DNA from: Methylobacteriaceae bacterium
GTDB lineage: Bacteria; Pseudomonadota; Alphaproteobacteria; Rhizobiales; Beijerinckiaceae
DNA length: 64,000 bases
Assembly (NCBI GenBank): GCA_020638195.1
Contig: JACKJC010000003.1
Location: 186,001 to 250,000 of the forward strand
Direction: 5' to 3'
Of the stretch, positions 8,458 to 16,746 are shown piece after piece. The notes under the pieces were generated by a model. The model was not told the DNA's origin, ran no database searches, and saw only the letters and a program-made list of their open reading frames with translations. The position numbers and the translations under genes are program-made. How positions within the stretch are numbered: the first letter of the stretch is position 1; each line of letters starts with the position of its first letter.

Positions 8458-8469
8458 GAAATTGATTGC
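8458..8469. repeat. Element-specific near-palindrome GAAATTGATTGC
   Basis: A variant copy of the element-wide motif, in the short gap ahead of the GIY-YIG gene, 16 bases upstream of its start. Confidence 0.55.
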
Positions 8470-8485
8470 GGCGGAGGTGCGACCG

Positions 8486-9112
8486 ATGAATGCTAACGAA
8501 CGAAAATTCGATGCGGCCTTGGCTGAATTGTGGGCTAGGAAGACGTATCCACTAAAGCAAAAGATTTGGAAGAAACAGGGACGCCCGTCTCGGCTAACCG
8601 GGGATAATCGAGCTGGCCTAATAAGTGATCTTGTAGAGGTCATTGAAGATGAAATGCTTAAATCGGATGAAGTAAAAATCCTATTTAAAAAGGGACCAGA
8701 TGGCTTTCAATATAAGAAACAGTGGCATCACCGAAAAGGAAAGCCGCACGGCCTTTTGGATAAAAAGAAAACATTCGCTAAATGGTATGATGATCATATT
8801 ACAACAACAAATTGTGTATACATTTTTTGGAACCAGAAAGAATGTTTGTATGTCGGGAGAACTGAGAACGGCAGCGGGCGTCCGACGCAGCATTTCGCGA
8901 AAAAATGGTGTAAGAAAACAACGCGGATTGATGTATATGGTTTTGATCGCAGGCGCGAAATTGCCAGATTTGAGTGCCTTGCTGACCACAAGTATGATCC
9001 GAAGTACTCAAAGATAACGCCATCTCATCGTCGATATTATATTCGTTGCCCAATTTGCAAAGAACAGGAGCATGTCTCGAATACGATGAGAAATATCCTT
9101 CGCTTCAAGTAG
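8486..9112 (+). CDS. GIY-YIG endonuclease-like cargo protein
   Basis: A 208-residue protein. The C-terminal half fits the GIY-YIG fold: CVYIF (about 109-113) and LYVGRT (about 121-126) for the paired signature, Arg in GSGRPTQH, and a catalytic-type Glu in RFECLADHKYDP. An N-terminal helical, Lys-rich region (1-100) is unassigned, and a CPIC motif near the end suggests a metal site. The start has GGAGG 9 bases upstream. The gene is strikingly AT-rich, runs against the structural operon and lies between regulators and tail genes, which marks it as imported cargo. A role in DNA defence or interference is plausible but inferred. Confidence 0.7.
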   Translation: MNANERKFDAALAELWARKTYPLKQKIWKKQGRPSRLTGDNRAGLISDLVEVIEDEMLKSDEVKILFKKGPDGFQYKKQWHHRKGKPHGLLDKKKTFAKWYDDHITTTNCVYIFWNQKECLYVGRTENGSGRPTQHFAKKWCKKTTRIDVYGFDRRREIARFECLADHKYDPKYSKITPSHRRYYIRCPICKEQEHVSNTMRNILRFK

Positions 9113-9120
9113 CGTTCGGT

Positions 9121-12100
9121 TCAGCCATTCCGGGCGAACGCCAACGCCCCTGCCCGATGCAGTTCGGCGAGCTGCTGCCCTCGGTTGCGACGGAAGCCAT
9201 CGGGCTTACCTTGCGCGGCGAGCGCCACGCCCACGTGATCGGCGATCTGCTTGGCGAAGCCGGCGTCCCGCGCGCCGCCCGCCACGTGAACATTGACGCT
9301 AGGGCTGTAGACCGACGACGGGGCGTAACTCGACATGCCCACGAACCCGCCGCCTGCGAAGGCCGGGAGCCGCCGACCGCTGTTGACGGCTTCCAGCAAT
9401 CCACGATGACGCGACACGGCCTTCGCGTTGACCACGAACTCGCCCGCGCTCAGCATGGCCGGGATACTGTCAGAAACGCCAGTGCCGGGGCCTGCGACGT
9501 GGCCGCCCTCGGCGAAGCCCAGCACGCTGGCGAAGGACGCGCCGCCCCCGCCCGTGAACAGTTTTGCAATTAATTTCTCGATGGAAGACGTGAAGGAGCC
9601 GACCTCCGGGACGCCCTGAGACAAGGAGCCCGCCATCTTGGCGACGCCGTCCTGCATCTGGTTCAGCGGGGTCACGGACTGCGTCGCCGCCTGCGCGACC
9701 TCCTTCTGCTGTTCGGCGAGGCGGCGCTGCGCTTCCATCGCCTGCTGGACACCGGTGTCCTTGGCAACGGTCTTGCCGACCTTCCAGCCCTCGTGCTTCT
9801 GCATGGCGTCCAGCAGGGCCTGCCGCTGGTCCTTGGTGAAATCGCGCATTCGAGTGTTCGGATCGCCGCCCATCGCCCGGAGATAGGCCGGGACGTTGTT
9901 CTCTGACGCGGGAGCCCAGCGGCTGATGGCCTTGCCGAGCGTCAGGTCGCGGTAGCCCTTGCTGTCGAACAGCAGCTTTTCCTGCGCAGCGCGGCCCGCC
10001 CCGTAGTCGGGGAAGATCGCGAACCGACCGTCCGAACCGGTCGCCCCCATGCTCTTGGCGAACGGGCCGTACTCGATGTTGCCCGGGTTGTTGTTCCGCC
10101 ATGAGCGGGAGCCGCCGACGCGGTCAGTCGTGCTTCCTGCCGCCGCCGTGGCCGCCGCCTTCGCCGCGCGTTCGGCGTCCACGGCCCGCGATGCGGCGGG
10201 ATAGGACGACATGTCGGAAGCCTTCACTTCCGGCTTCACGATCTGTTTCAGCGCGGCCCGCGCGGCGTTCGCGTTGCCAATATCGAGGTTGCCCAGCAGG
10301 CCGCCTTCCTTGATGCCGAACAGGCCGGCGAGCGGGCCTTTGCCCAGCAGCGCGGCCTGCATCGCCAGCTTGAAGAACAGGATGGCGAGACGACGCGCGG
10401 TGTCTTCCAGCTTGCCGGACTTGGTGATGACGTTGCCCAGCGCGTCGCCCAGTTCGGTGCCGATCGTTTCCGAAAGCTGTTCGATGGACTGCTTCATGTC
10501 CGCGAAGCGTTTCGTCGCGAACTCTGCCTTGGTCATGCCCTCCGCAAGGTTCTCGATTTCCTTCCGCTGGGCAGGCGTCAGCTTTATGTCGGCGTTCGTC
10601 GCCTCGTTCAGAAGCTGTTGCTCTTTGCGCAGGGCTTCGGCCTTCTCGGCGTTAAGCGTCAGGGCCTGACGCTCCACTTCCTGCGTCTGAATGAACTCGC
10701 GCGCCTTCGCGATCATGCTCGCGTAGGACTTCGCCTGCTTCTCGGCTTTCTTCTCGCCCTCCAGATCGCGGCCCGGCTTGAGCGGGTTGTCGAGCGAGCC
10801 GTCGTCGGCCTTCTTGGGCGCGGCCTTCTGACGCTCCCTGCCGAGTTCGTTGGCCTTCTCGCGCATCCGGCGCAGGCCCTGTTCGGTCGCCGCCAGCGCG
10901 CCGCCGACGTAGTCCTTGCCGAATGCCTTGTTGAAGGCGTCGCCGTAGGCGTGGCCTGCTTCCGCCCCGGCTCCCGCGAAGCCGTTCTTGAACCGTCCGA
11001 GGTCCACATTTTCGAGGCGGAAGGACGATCCCGTGTATTGGTTCGTGAAGGCGGTGATCGCGTTGATGCCCGCGATGACTTTGTTGATCATCCATTCGAC
11101 GCTGGCGACGATCCCGTTGACGGACTGCATCATAATGTCGCCCAGCGCCGGGCCCAGCTTCGCGAAGCTCTCCTTGATCGCGTCGGCGGTGAAGACGAAG
11201 GTGCCGATGATCGTGTTGGTGACGATCTTCACGGCCTTTAGGAAAACCTGAAAGCCGCCCGTGGCGTCGCCCGACATGGCTTGTGCAATTAATTGCGCAG
11301 CTTCGTGGAACTTCTCTTGCACGAAGGTCGCGGCCTTGCCGCCGCCGTCCTTGATCATGTCCCATGCGACCGATGCGTAGTCGGCAAGGCTCGCCAGTTC
11401 CCCGGAAATCGGGTGTATCTGATTGCTGAACGCGACAAGGGCCACGGTCGCGGCGGTGATGCCGCCGACCACGGGCCCGCCGACGAAGGCCGCGCTGAGG
11501 CCAGCGGCGAGGGAGAAGGCGAGCGGCGCGGCCGTCTCGATATGATCGGCCATCTTGATGATGGCCCCCGAGAACAGCGCCGATGCCCCGCCAGCTTCGT
11601 TCGCCTCCCCGACGTATCGCGTCATGGCGGTGTGCAAGACTTCGAACGAGTTGGCGATGGTCGGCTTGGTCTTGGCGAAAGCCGCGTCCACGTCCTTGCC
11701 GCCGTCCAGAATGGCCTTGAAAACCTTGTCGGCGGTCAGCTTGCCCTGTTCGCCAAGGTGGCGCAGCTCCATCACGGACACGCCCATGCCCTTGGCGATC
11801 ATCTTCGCCAGCACGGGGGCTTCCTCAAGAACCGAACGAAGGTCTTGCCCGCGCAAGGTGCCGGAGCCCAGCGCCTGCCCAAGCTGAATGACGCCGTTCT
11901 TCGCCTCGGACGCGGTCGCGCCGCTGATGGCGAAAGCCTTGGTGATGATTTCGGTCGCGCGCGTCACCTGGGCCTGAGACGCGCCCATGTCTTCCGTGGA
12001 TCGGCGCAGGCGCGTGTAGAGCGTCACGACGCCTTCGAATGAGGATCGGGTCTTGATGGCTATGTCAGCAAGCTGCGACTGGCGGGCCGCGACTTTCGCG

Positions 12101-12411
12101 GCTTCGTCCCCGAAGGCCGCGATCTTCGAACCGGCGTTCGTCCATGCATCCGCCATCTGGCGCAGTTCGCTGATGCCCATGCCAGCGGTCAGGGCGGCGG
12201 TCGCCGTCTTCGCCATCAACGTGAACTTGCTGGACACGCCTTCGGTCGCCTTTGCGAAGGTCGCCTGAACCTTCTGCGCGCCCTGTTGGCCGCGACGTTC
12301 GATCCGTCCCCAGCTATCGTTCGCCGTCTTGCTGGCCTTCTGAAAATTGCGCTCGAAATCCCGGATACGGGCTTCGAGACTGACTATGAGGCGTTCTTCG
12401 TCGCTGGCCAT
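9121..12411 (-). CDS. Phage tail tape-measure protein with C-terminal NNNPGNI domain
   Basis: A 1096-residue protein. The N-terminus contains the tape-measure domain with long Ala/Lys-rich helices (1-290), a hydrophobic, membrane-active-type stretch (about 300-340) and a long coiled region. Around residue 770 comes a lysozyme-like NNNPGNI segment, of the kind found in tape-measure or virion peptidoglycan-degrading domains. The protein sets tail length and may open the cell wall during DNA entry. A length of 1096 residues would imply a tail on the order of 160 nm at 1.5 A per residue. The start has GAGGG 8 bases upstream. It is the last gene of the leftward operon, which is unusual. Confidence 0.92.
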   Translation of the reverse strand: MASDEERLIVSLEARIRDFERNFQKASKTANDSWGRIERRGQQGAQKVQATFAKATEGVSSKFTLMAKTATAALTAGMGISELRQMADAWTNAGSKIAAFGDEAAKVAARQSQLADIAIKTRSSFEGVVTLYTRLRRSTEDMGASQAQVTRATEIITKAFAISGATASEAKNGVIQLGQALGSGTLRGQDLRSVLEEAPVLAKMIAKGMGVSVMELRHLGEQGKLTADKVFKAILDGGKDVDAAFAKTKPTIANSFEVLHTAMTRYVGEANEAGGASALFSGAIIKMADHIETAAPLAFSLAAGLSAAFVGGPVVGGITAATVALVAFSNQIHPISGELASLADYASVAWDMIKDGGGKAATFVQEKFHEAAQLIAQAMSGDATGGFQVFLKAVKIVTNTIIGTFVFTADAIKESFAKLGPALGDIMMQSVNGIVASVEWMINKVIAGINAITAFTNQYTGSSFRLENVDLGRFKNGFAGAGAEAGHAYGDAFNKAFGKDYVGGALAATEQGLRRMREKANELGRERQKAAPKKADDGSLDNPLKPGRDLEGEKKAEKQAKSYASMIAKAREFIQTQEVERQALTLNAEKAEALRKEQQLLNEATNADIKLTPAQRKEIENLAEGMTKAEFATKRFADMKQSIEQLSETIGTELGDALGNVITKSGKLEDTARRLAILFFKLAMQAALLGKGPLAGLFGIKEGGLLGNLDIGNANAARAALKQIVKPEVKASDMSSYPAASRAVDAERAAKAAATAAAGSTTDRVGGSRSWRNNNPGNIEYGPFAKSMGATGSDGRFAIFPDYGAGRAAQEKLLFDSKGYRDLTLGKAISRWAPASENNVPAYLRAMGGDPNTRMRDFTKDQRQALLDAMQKHEGWKVGKTVAKDTGVQQAMEAQRRLAEQQKEVAQAATQSVTPLNQMQDGVAKMAGSLSQGVPEVGSFTSSIEKLIAKLFTGGGGASFASVLGFAEGGHVAGPGTGVSDSIPAMLSAGEFVVNAKAVSRHRGLLEAVNSGRRLPAFAGGGFVGMSSYAPSSVYSPSVNVHVAGGARDAGFAKQIADHVGVALAAQGKPDGFRRNRGQQLAELHRAGALAFARNG
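9566..9577. repeat. Element-specific near-palindrome (GAAATTAATTGC on the minus strand)
   Basis: A one-base variant of the motif near the 3' end of the tape-measure gene. Its flanks resemble those of the copy at 6406 (CGAG before and AAACTG or AAAACTG after, on the minus strand). Confidence 0.55.
11285..11296. repeat. Element-specific palindrome GCAATTAATTGC
   Basis: A perfect palindrome inside the tape-measure gene, in codons for Gln-Leu-Ile-Ala-Gln. Confidence 0.7.
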
Positions 12412-12421
12412 CGTTCAACCC

Positions 12422-14020
12422 TCAGAAGATCAACAGGCCGTCCGAGCGTTCGGCGCTCGAATAGACGCTGTTCATGTCGTTGCCGGTGGAAGCGCGGGCC
12501 ACGGCCATCGCGCACGCGACCGCGCCGTCGATCTTGTCGCGCGCCTTGCCCTTGTGGAAGGCGATGTTGCCCGCCTTGTCGGTCTCGGCTTGGATGTTCT
12601 CAAAGTTCCAGCGCAACACGGGATGACCGCCGTGCTGGAACTGCTTGCCGACGATGGCGCGCTCCAGCTCCTTGATCGCCGGGGCCATCGTGATCCAGCC
12701 TTGACGCATTTCCACGCACGGATAGCCGTCCTCCAGCAGGTTGTTCAGCGTGTTGCGGGCGAGGTGCGGATCGAAGGCGACTTCGCGCACGGGGAAGCGG
12801 TCGCAAATCTCGCGAATGCGGTCTTCGACCGTGCGGAAGTCCACGACGTTGCCGGGCGTCGGCTCGATCAAACCCTGTTCGGCCCACTGCACATAGGGCG
12901 CGCCAGATCGCTCTTGCCGGGCATACAGGTTGTCCTTCGGACAGAAGAACCACGGGTGGACGATGTAGCCGCCGTCGCCGTCGCGCCATGCGGCGACGAT
13001 TACCGTCAGGTCGCTGTTGCTCGACAGGTCCACGCCCAGCCAGCACGGCTCGCTTTCGAGTTCGGCGAGGTCCACGGGGGACTTGCCCTCGTCGTACACG
13101 CTCATTTCCACGAACGGGCTGAGCGACTGGTCCAGCCACATGTTCAGGTGATACTGGCGGAAGGCGTCGCGGTCGCCGGGACGATGCGAGGCTTCACGCG
13201 CGAGCTGGCGAAGGCCGGCCATGTCGGGATAGCCATGTACGAGGCCCGGGTTGGCCGCGCGCCACACGTCTTCGTCCTTCCAGTCGGCGTCGGCCGGCGT
13301 CTCGAACAGGATCGGGAGCGTGGACGGGTCGTCTATCTCGCCGCGCGCCACCTTGCGGGCGTAGTCGATGATTTCATGGGAGAGGTTTTCCTGTCCCCGC
13401 CCCGCCGTGGTGGCGAGGAACATGAGCGAGCCCTTGGTCTTCGGCAGGCCCGAACGGATCGCGTCCCACAGGTCGCGCTTCGGCCATGCGTGCAATTCGT
13501 CAATGAGCGCGAAGGCGGGCGTCCGCCCGTGCTGCTTCCCTGCGTCCGAGCTGATGCTCTCGAAAAAGGCTCGCTTCTGTGTGTTGTTCAGGACGTTCTT
13601 GTAGTCGGCGAGGCGGGCGATCTTTTCGAGGCGCGGCGTCGACAGGATGATCTCATAGGCTTCGCGGTAGGCGATCTTGGCCTGCTTACGGTCGCAGGCG
13701 GCGGCCACGCACTCGCCGCCGGGAATGAGTTCGGGCCCGAAGGTGTGGAGCAACGCGAGCCCCGCGCCCAAGCTGGTCTTGCGGTTGCCGCGCGGGACCA
13801 GCAGCACGACCGTGCGCACGATGCGCGTCCCGTCGTCATGGCGGGGGCCATAGATGCGACGGACGATGCGCTCTTGCCACGGGTCGAGCTGGAAGGCGTG
13901 GCCGGGCAGCGGGTTCTTGGGATGCTTCAAGCTGCGCAGGAACTTGACCGCGCGCTCCCCGAACCCGAACGGATCGGGGATGGCGCTGTCATCGAAGGCC
14001 CAAGCCGGATATGTCGTCAT
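12422..14020 (-). CDS. terL: Phage terminase large subunit
   Basis: A 532-residue packaging motor. The ATPase half has an adenine/Q-type motif (FQLDPWQ), a Walker A variant PRGNRKTS (76-83), Walker B ending in LIDELHAW, and a coupling motif LATTAG. The nuclease half begins near WLGVDLSSNSDLT and carries the acidic residues expected of an RNase H-like site (ARDKIDGAVA near the end). It cuts and pumps DNA through the portal. The start at 14020 gives the normal N-terminus but has no clear ribosome site. An element-specific palindrome lies 5 bases upstream instead. Its position after the connectors and before the tape measure is atypical. Confidence 0.93.
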   Translation of the reverse strand: MTTYPAWAFDDSAIPDPFGFGERAVKFLRSLKHPKNPLPGHAFQLDPWQERIVRRIYGPRHDDGTRIVRTVVLLVPRGNRKTSLGAGLALLHTFGPELIPGGECVAAACDRKQAKIAYREAYEIILSTPRLEKIARLADYKNVLNNTQKRAFFESISSDAGKQHGRTPAFALIDELHAWPKRDLWDAIRSGLPKTKGSLMFLATTAGRGQENLSHEIIDYARKVARGEIDDPSTLPILFETPADADWKDEDVWRAANPGLVHGYPDMAGLRQLAREASHRPGDRDAFRQYHLNMWLDQSLSPFVEMSVYDEGKSPVDLAELESEPCWLGVDLSSNSDLTVIVAAWRDGDGGYIVHPWFFCPKDNLYARQERSGAPYVQWAEQGLIEPTPGNVVDFRTVEDRIREICDRFPVREVAFDPHLARNTLNNLLEDGYPCVEMRQGWITMAPAIKELERAIVGKQFQHGGHPVLRWNFENIQAETDKAGNIAFHKGKARDKIDGAVACAMAVARASTGNDMNSVYSSAERSDGLLIF

Positions 14021-14025
14021 GGATT

Positions 14026-14037
14026 GCAATTGATTGC
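14026..14037. repeat. Element-specific near-palindrome GCAATTGATTGC upstream of terL
   Basis: It fills most of the 19-bp gap between the head-closure stop and the terL ATG, where a ribosome site would be expected. Confidence 0.7.
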
Positions 14038-14039
14038 AC

Positions 14040-14363
14040 TCACGGTTGCAGGACGCATCGCAGTTCGAGCCCGCGCCGCCGGCCGATTTCGGCGACTTCC
14101 TTGATGTGGTAGTCGCCGCCGTCATAGACGACACGGTCGGCCAACGTGATGCCCGCGACATAGCGGATGCGGAAGATGCAGGTCGCCACACTCGCCGCGC
14201 CGAAGTCCCGGATGAACTCCTTCGCCGTCGCCTGAATGAGTTGGGCATGCACGGCGATGACCGGAACCCATGCCTGTTGCGGCGCGCCGTAGTCGTCCAC
14301 GGTCGTGGTCATGCGTTCGATGGTGACGACGCGGTCGAATGCGCCCGATCGAAGGTTGATCAT
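14040..14363 (-). CDS. Phage head closure protein (SPP1 gp16/HK97 gp7 type)
   Basis: A 107-residue small beta-barrel-type protein. An N-terminal SGAFDRVVTIER strand leads into a DYGAPQQAWVPV motif that is characteristic of head-closure or stopper proteins. These proteins form a ring under the connector that holds DNA in the filled head and docks the tail. ATGA overlap with the upstream DUF3168 gene. Confidence 0.8.
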   Translation of the reverse strand: MINLRSGAFDRVVTIERMTTTVDDYGAPQQAWVPVIAVHAQLIQATAKEFIRDFGAASVATCIFRIRYVAGITLADRVVYDGGDYHIKEVAEIGRRRGLELRCVLQP

Positions 14364-14773
14364 GTCGCCAACTCCACAAGGGTCGCGGACAGCGTCATCA
14401 CGCCATGCGAATGCACGCCGTCCGGGTCGCGCATGAACCGGGAGCCGTGGACGAACAGGTCCGCGACATAAAACCCGTCGAGTGCAAGCGGACCATCGGC
14501 GAGCGCGTCGCGCACGGCGGATGCGATGGTCTTGACGCTCGATAGCGAAGGGTCCGATTGCCAGAGATGCAGGTCGGCGTAGACGACGAAACGACTGCGC
14601 GCGAGCCCTTCGGGCGCGAGCGTCTGGCCTTCGCCGATCAGGATGCAGGGGAAGACCTCCGGCCGCCAGTTGCGATCCATGATCGCGGTCGCGGGGACCA
14701 GCGAGGTGACGGCCGACGACGCCGCCAGCCGGGCGCGGATCGCCTTCTGGAGGTCAAGAGAGGGTTCGCTCAC
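14360..14773 (-). CDS. DUF3168 tail-terminator/tail-completion protein
   Basis: A 137-residue protein with the DUF3168 pattern: an N-terminal helix (LQKAIRARLAASSAVTSLVP), an FPCILIGEGQ strand, a VVYADLHLWQ strand, and a final long helix plus strand. The family corresponds to the tail terminator that caps the tail tube and binds the head. Its presence implies the element encodes a real long-tail joint. Overlaps the neighbouring genes by four bases on both sides. Confidence 0.82.
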   Translation of the reverse strand: MSEPSLDLQKAIRARLAASSAVTSLVPATAIMDRNWRPEVFPCILIGEGQTLAPEGLARSRFVVYADLHLWQSDPSLSSVKTIASAVRDALADGPLALDGFYVADLFVHGSRFMRDPDGVHSHGVMTLSATLVELAT

Positions 14774-15183
14774 GACGCCCCCCAGTTCTCGCGCACGGAC
14801 TTCGCGACGGCGCGCTTGAGGCGGTTCTGGATGCGCTTCCTGTTCAGGCGGAAGGCAGGCCAGAAGTAGGGCTGGGCGTGGGCCTGCTTGGTCCCGTACT
14901 CGACAAGATGCGCGTACCTGACCTGCGTGTCGCCGACCGTGATCAGCACTTCCGTCTCGCCCGCGACGCGCGAGCCGCCCGGTTGCGAGTATGGCGGGGT
15001 CGCCTGCCCCGGCTGGGTGACGGCGATGGAGTTGCGCAGCGCGCCCGTGTCCTCGGGGGCGAGCGACCGTGCCGACGCCGCCAGTTCGTCGCCCGACTTG
15101 ATGAGCGCGGGCTTCACGGCGTCTTTGACCGCCTTCGGGATGGCGGCCATACGCTGGGCGAGACGTTCGGACTGGCGGCTCAT
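14770..15183 (-). CDS. HK97 gp10-like neck/tail morphogenesis protein
   Basis: A 137-residue protein with the gp10 signature: an N-terminal helix, ARSLAPEDTGALRNSI (54-69) and a YAHLVEYGTKQAHAQPYFWP motif (about 104-123). Family members are assembly or neck components at the head-tail interface. It lies one base from the connector gene upstream and overlaps the DUF3168 gene by four bases. Confidence 0.88.
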   Translation of the reverse strand: MSRQSERLAQRMAAIPKAVKDAVKPALIKSGDELAASARSLAPEDTGALRNSIAVTQPGQATPPYSQPGGSRVAGETEVLITVGDTQVRYAHLVEYGTKQAHAQPYFWPAFRLNRKRIQNRLKRAVAKSVRENWGAS

Positions 15184-15184
15184 G

Positions 15185-15493
15185 TCAGAACGTCCATGCG
15201 CGATACGGGGCCAGCAGGTCGAACATGCCGGGGCAGTTCTCCACGATGTTCGTCCCGATCAGCGCGGCCTCGCGGTTGTTGTAGAGGTGCGCGACAAGCT
15301 GGCGCACAGCTTCGAAGATCGGTTCGGGCGTTCCATCGGGGAAGGTCGTCGCGTCGTCCAGCGCGACGCCGATGTACTGGGCCACCCACGCTTCCGCCGC
15401 CACGATTTTCGCGGTGATCAGCGCGTCATCGTCCGCGATGAAGACGTTCAGGTGCGCCTTCGCGTCATCAAGCGAGAGGAGGGGAGTGGTCAT
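15185..15493 (-). CDS. Head-tail connector protein (HK97 gp6-like)
   Basis: A 102-residue helical adaptor beginning MTTPLLSLDDAKAHLNVFIA, with the LSLDDAKAHLNV start and the central YIG plus VRQLVAHLYNNREA helix of gp6-like adaptors. It forms the ring that attaches to the portal. The Met at 15493 has GAGG nine bases upstream. The Met at 15499 is too close to it. Confidence 0.88.
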   Translation of the reverse strand: MTTPLLSLDDAKAHLNVFIADDDALITAKIVAAEAWVAQYIGVALDDATTFPDGTPEPIFEAVRQLVAHLYNNREAALIGTNIVENCPGMFDLLAPYRAWTF

Positions 15494-15511
15494 GCCCATG
15501 CGCCTCTTTCA

Positions 15512-16165
15512 TCATTTCGGGATGTTTCGCGAAGGTCCCCCCGCCGGTCCCCTGTGGTAGGGCGGAAGTTGTCGGATACCCCCGGGGTAGGGTTCGTCGT
15601 GGTCAACCGACGGTCCGCTCGCGGTAATGATCTGGTGCAATTGATTGCACGCGACGATGCGACGGATCATCTCGCGGTTGCGCATGCGGACTTCGCGAGG
15701 CTGGATCACTGGCGCGGTCAGGGCGAGGTGAACAGGCCAGCCCACATGAAGGCGTCGTATGAGCGTGTTCTTGTTCTTGCCCAGCTTGCGCGACCACTCG
15801 CTGATGTTCAGGCGTTGGCCATTGTAGAAGACCAGGTGCTCATTCTTGCCCCGCTCGCGCGGCATGGCCGCCAGCTCTTGCTCGCCCATGACACGGTCGC
15901 CGCTGATGCGTCTGACGATCTGGTAACGGGACATGCCCGTGCGCTCGGCAATCGCGTTGATGGTCAGACGCCGCCCGTCATGCAGGTAGGTCTTGGGCTT
16001 CGTGCCCGGCTTGCCGTCCACGTCCAGCGGTCGGCCCTGACGGATGCGCTGATGGATCAGGTTGACGTGCTTGCCGGTGATGGCCGCGATCTCCTTGGCC
16101 GTCATGTAGCGGCCCCGGAACAGATGCAGCTTGGGCGTAGGTCCGCCGACATGGATGCGCGTCAT
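15512..16165 (-). CDS. Protein with three tandem helix-turn-helix units
   Basis: A 217-residue basic protein made of three similar units, each a strand followed by a helix-turn-helix: MTAKEIAAITGKHVNLIHQR (21-40), LTINAIAERTGMSRYQIVRR (about 67-86) and LNISEWSRKLGKNKNTLIRR (about 119-138). The C-terminal 40 residues are Pro/Gly-rich and may be disordered. No small terminase was found, and this DNA-binding protein just before the connectors is a candidate for DNA recognition during packaging. It could equally be a regulator. Its start shares ATGA with the stop of the long XRE frame. Confidence 0.6.
   Translation of the reverse strand: MTRIHVGGPTPKLHLFRGRYMTAKEIAAITGKHVNLIHQRIRQGRPLDVDGKPGTKPKTYLHDGRRLTINAIAERTGMSRYQIVRRISGDRVMGEQELAAMPRERGKNEHLVFYNGQRLNISEWSRKLGKNKNTLIRRLHVGWPVHLALTAPVIQPREVRMRNREMIRRIVACNQLHQIITASGPSVDHDEPYPGGIRQLPPYHRGPAGGPSRNIPK
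15637..15648. repeat. Element-specific near-palindrome GCAATTGATTGC
   Basis: Lies in the 3' part of the triple helix-turn-helix gene, in the codons Cys-Asn-Gln-Leu-His, about 150 bp upstream of the connector start. Confidence 0.7.
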
Positions 16166-16746
16166 GCCGCGCCCTCACATGCGATCATGAAATTAGCGGC
16201 GCTGTTGTCGTTCCTGAGACTGCTTCCCGCCGTTGTGGCAGGGCGCGCATAGGGCCTGCCAGTTCGATCTGCGCCAGAACAGGGAGCGGTCGCCACGGTG
16301 CGGGACGATGTGGTCCACGATGCTGGCGGGCTCGCCGCAGTATACGCATCGGGGATGGGCGGCGAGGTAGGTGGCTCGCTCTTTCTCCCACTTGCCGGTG
16401 TATCCGCGCTCCCGTGCTGAGGGTCGGACTTGATCGTGTCGAGCTTTGCGTTCCCGGTCGCGGGCTTTGCTGCATTCGCATCGCTGGCCAGAGGGGACGA
16501 TTTTTCCGCATCCGCAGATGTAGGGGGCTCGGACTGGCATGGCGTCTTGCTCAGCATGATTTCGAGTTCGTAGCCCAGCACGGCTAGGACGCGCTCATAG
16601 ACCTCGATTGGTCCGCCGCAACGCAACTTCCCCGTGATGATGCGTCGGTACGTGCTGCGATTGATCTTGGCCGCCGCGCACAAGGCGCGTTCGGACATGC
16701 CGCTTTCCCGCTGTAGCTGGCGAATGAGCGTTTGCCAGTCGGTCAT
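16162..16746 (-). CDS. XRE-type helix-turn-helix protein with a long tail reading through the HNH gene
   Basis: A 194-residue frame. Residues 1-70 are a convincing Cro/XRE-type DNA-binding domain (MTDWQTLIRQLQRESGMSER, then KINRSTYRRIITGKL). From about residue 70 onward it is Ser/Pro/Ala-rich and overlaps the HNH gene completely in another frame. It starts in an ATGA overlap with the tail-chaperone gene and ends in an ATGA overlap with the triple helix-turn-helix gene, so the full length may be translated even though the tail looks structureless. The N-terminal domain could act as a regulator. Confidence 0.55.
   Translation of the reverse strand: MTDWQTLIRQLQRESGMSERALCAAAKINRSTYRRIITGKLRCGGPIEVYERVLAVLGYELEIMLSKTPCQSEPPTSADAEKSSPLASDANAAKPATGNAKLDTIKSDPQHGSADTPASGRKSEPPTSPPIPDAYTAASPPASWTTSSRTVATAPCSGADRTGRPYARPATTAGSSLRNDNSAANFMIACEGAA
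16193..16540 (-). CDS. HNH endonuclease
   Basis: A 115-residue nuclease. An N-terminal Cys cluster (C9, C11, C21, C23), a second pair (C65-x2-C68) and C98-x2-C101 form zinc sites. The HNH core is VDHIVPH (75-81), Asn93 and His102. HNH proteins next to terminase and portal genes are needed for specific DNA cleavage during packaging in several HK97-like phages. It is nested inside the longer XRE frame and has only a weak ribosome site. Confidence 0.88.
   Translation of the reverse strand: MPVRAPYICGCGKIVPSGQRCECSKARDRERKARHDQVRPSARERGYTGKWEKERATYLAAHPRCVYCGEPASIVDHIVPHRGDRSLFWRRSNWQALCAPCHNGGKQSQERQQRR

Noticed and set aside
8300..8485. N-terminal extension of the GIY-YIG protein
   Set aside because: The extension overlaps the ribbon-helix-helix gene out of frame and is Arg/Ser-rich; the start with GGAGG is at 8486.
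12347..14104. 585-codon rightward open frame opposite terL
   Set aside because: Mirror of the terminase gene in GC-rich DNA; Arg/Val/Ala/Gly-rich with no domain and no ribosome site.
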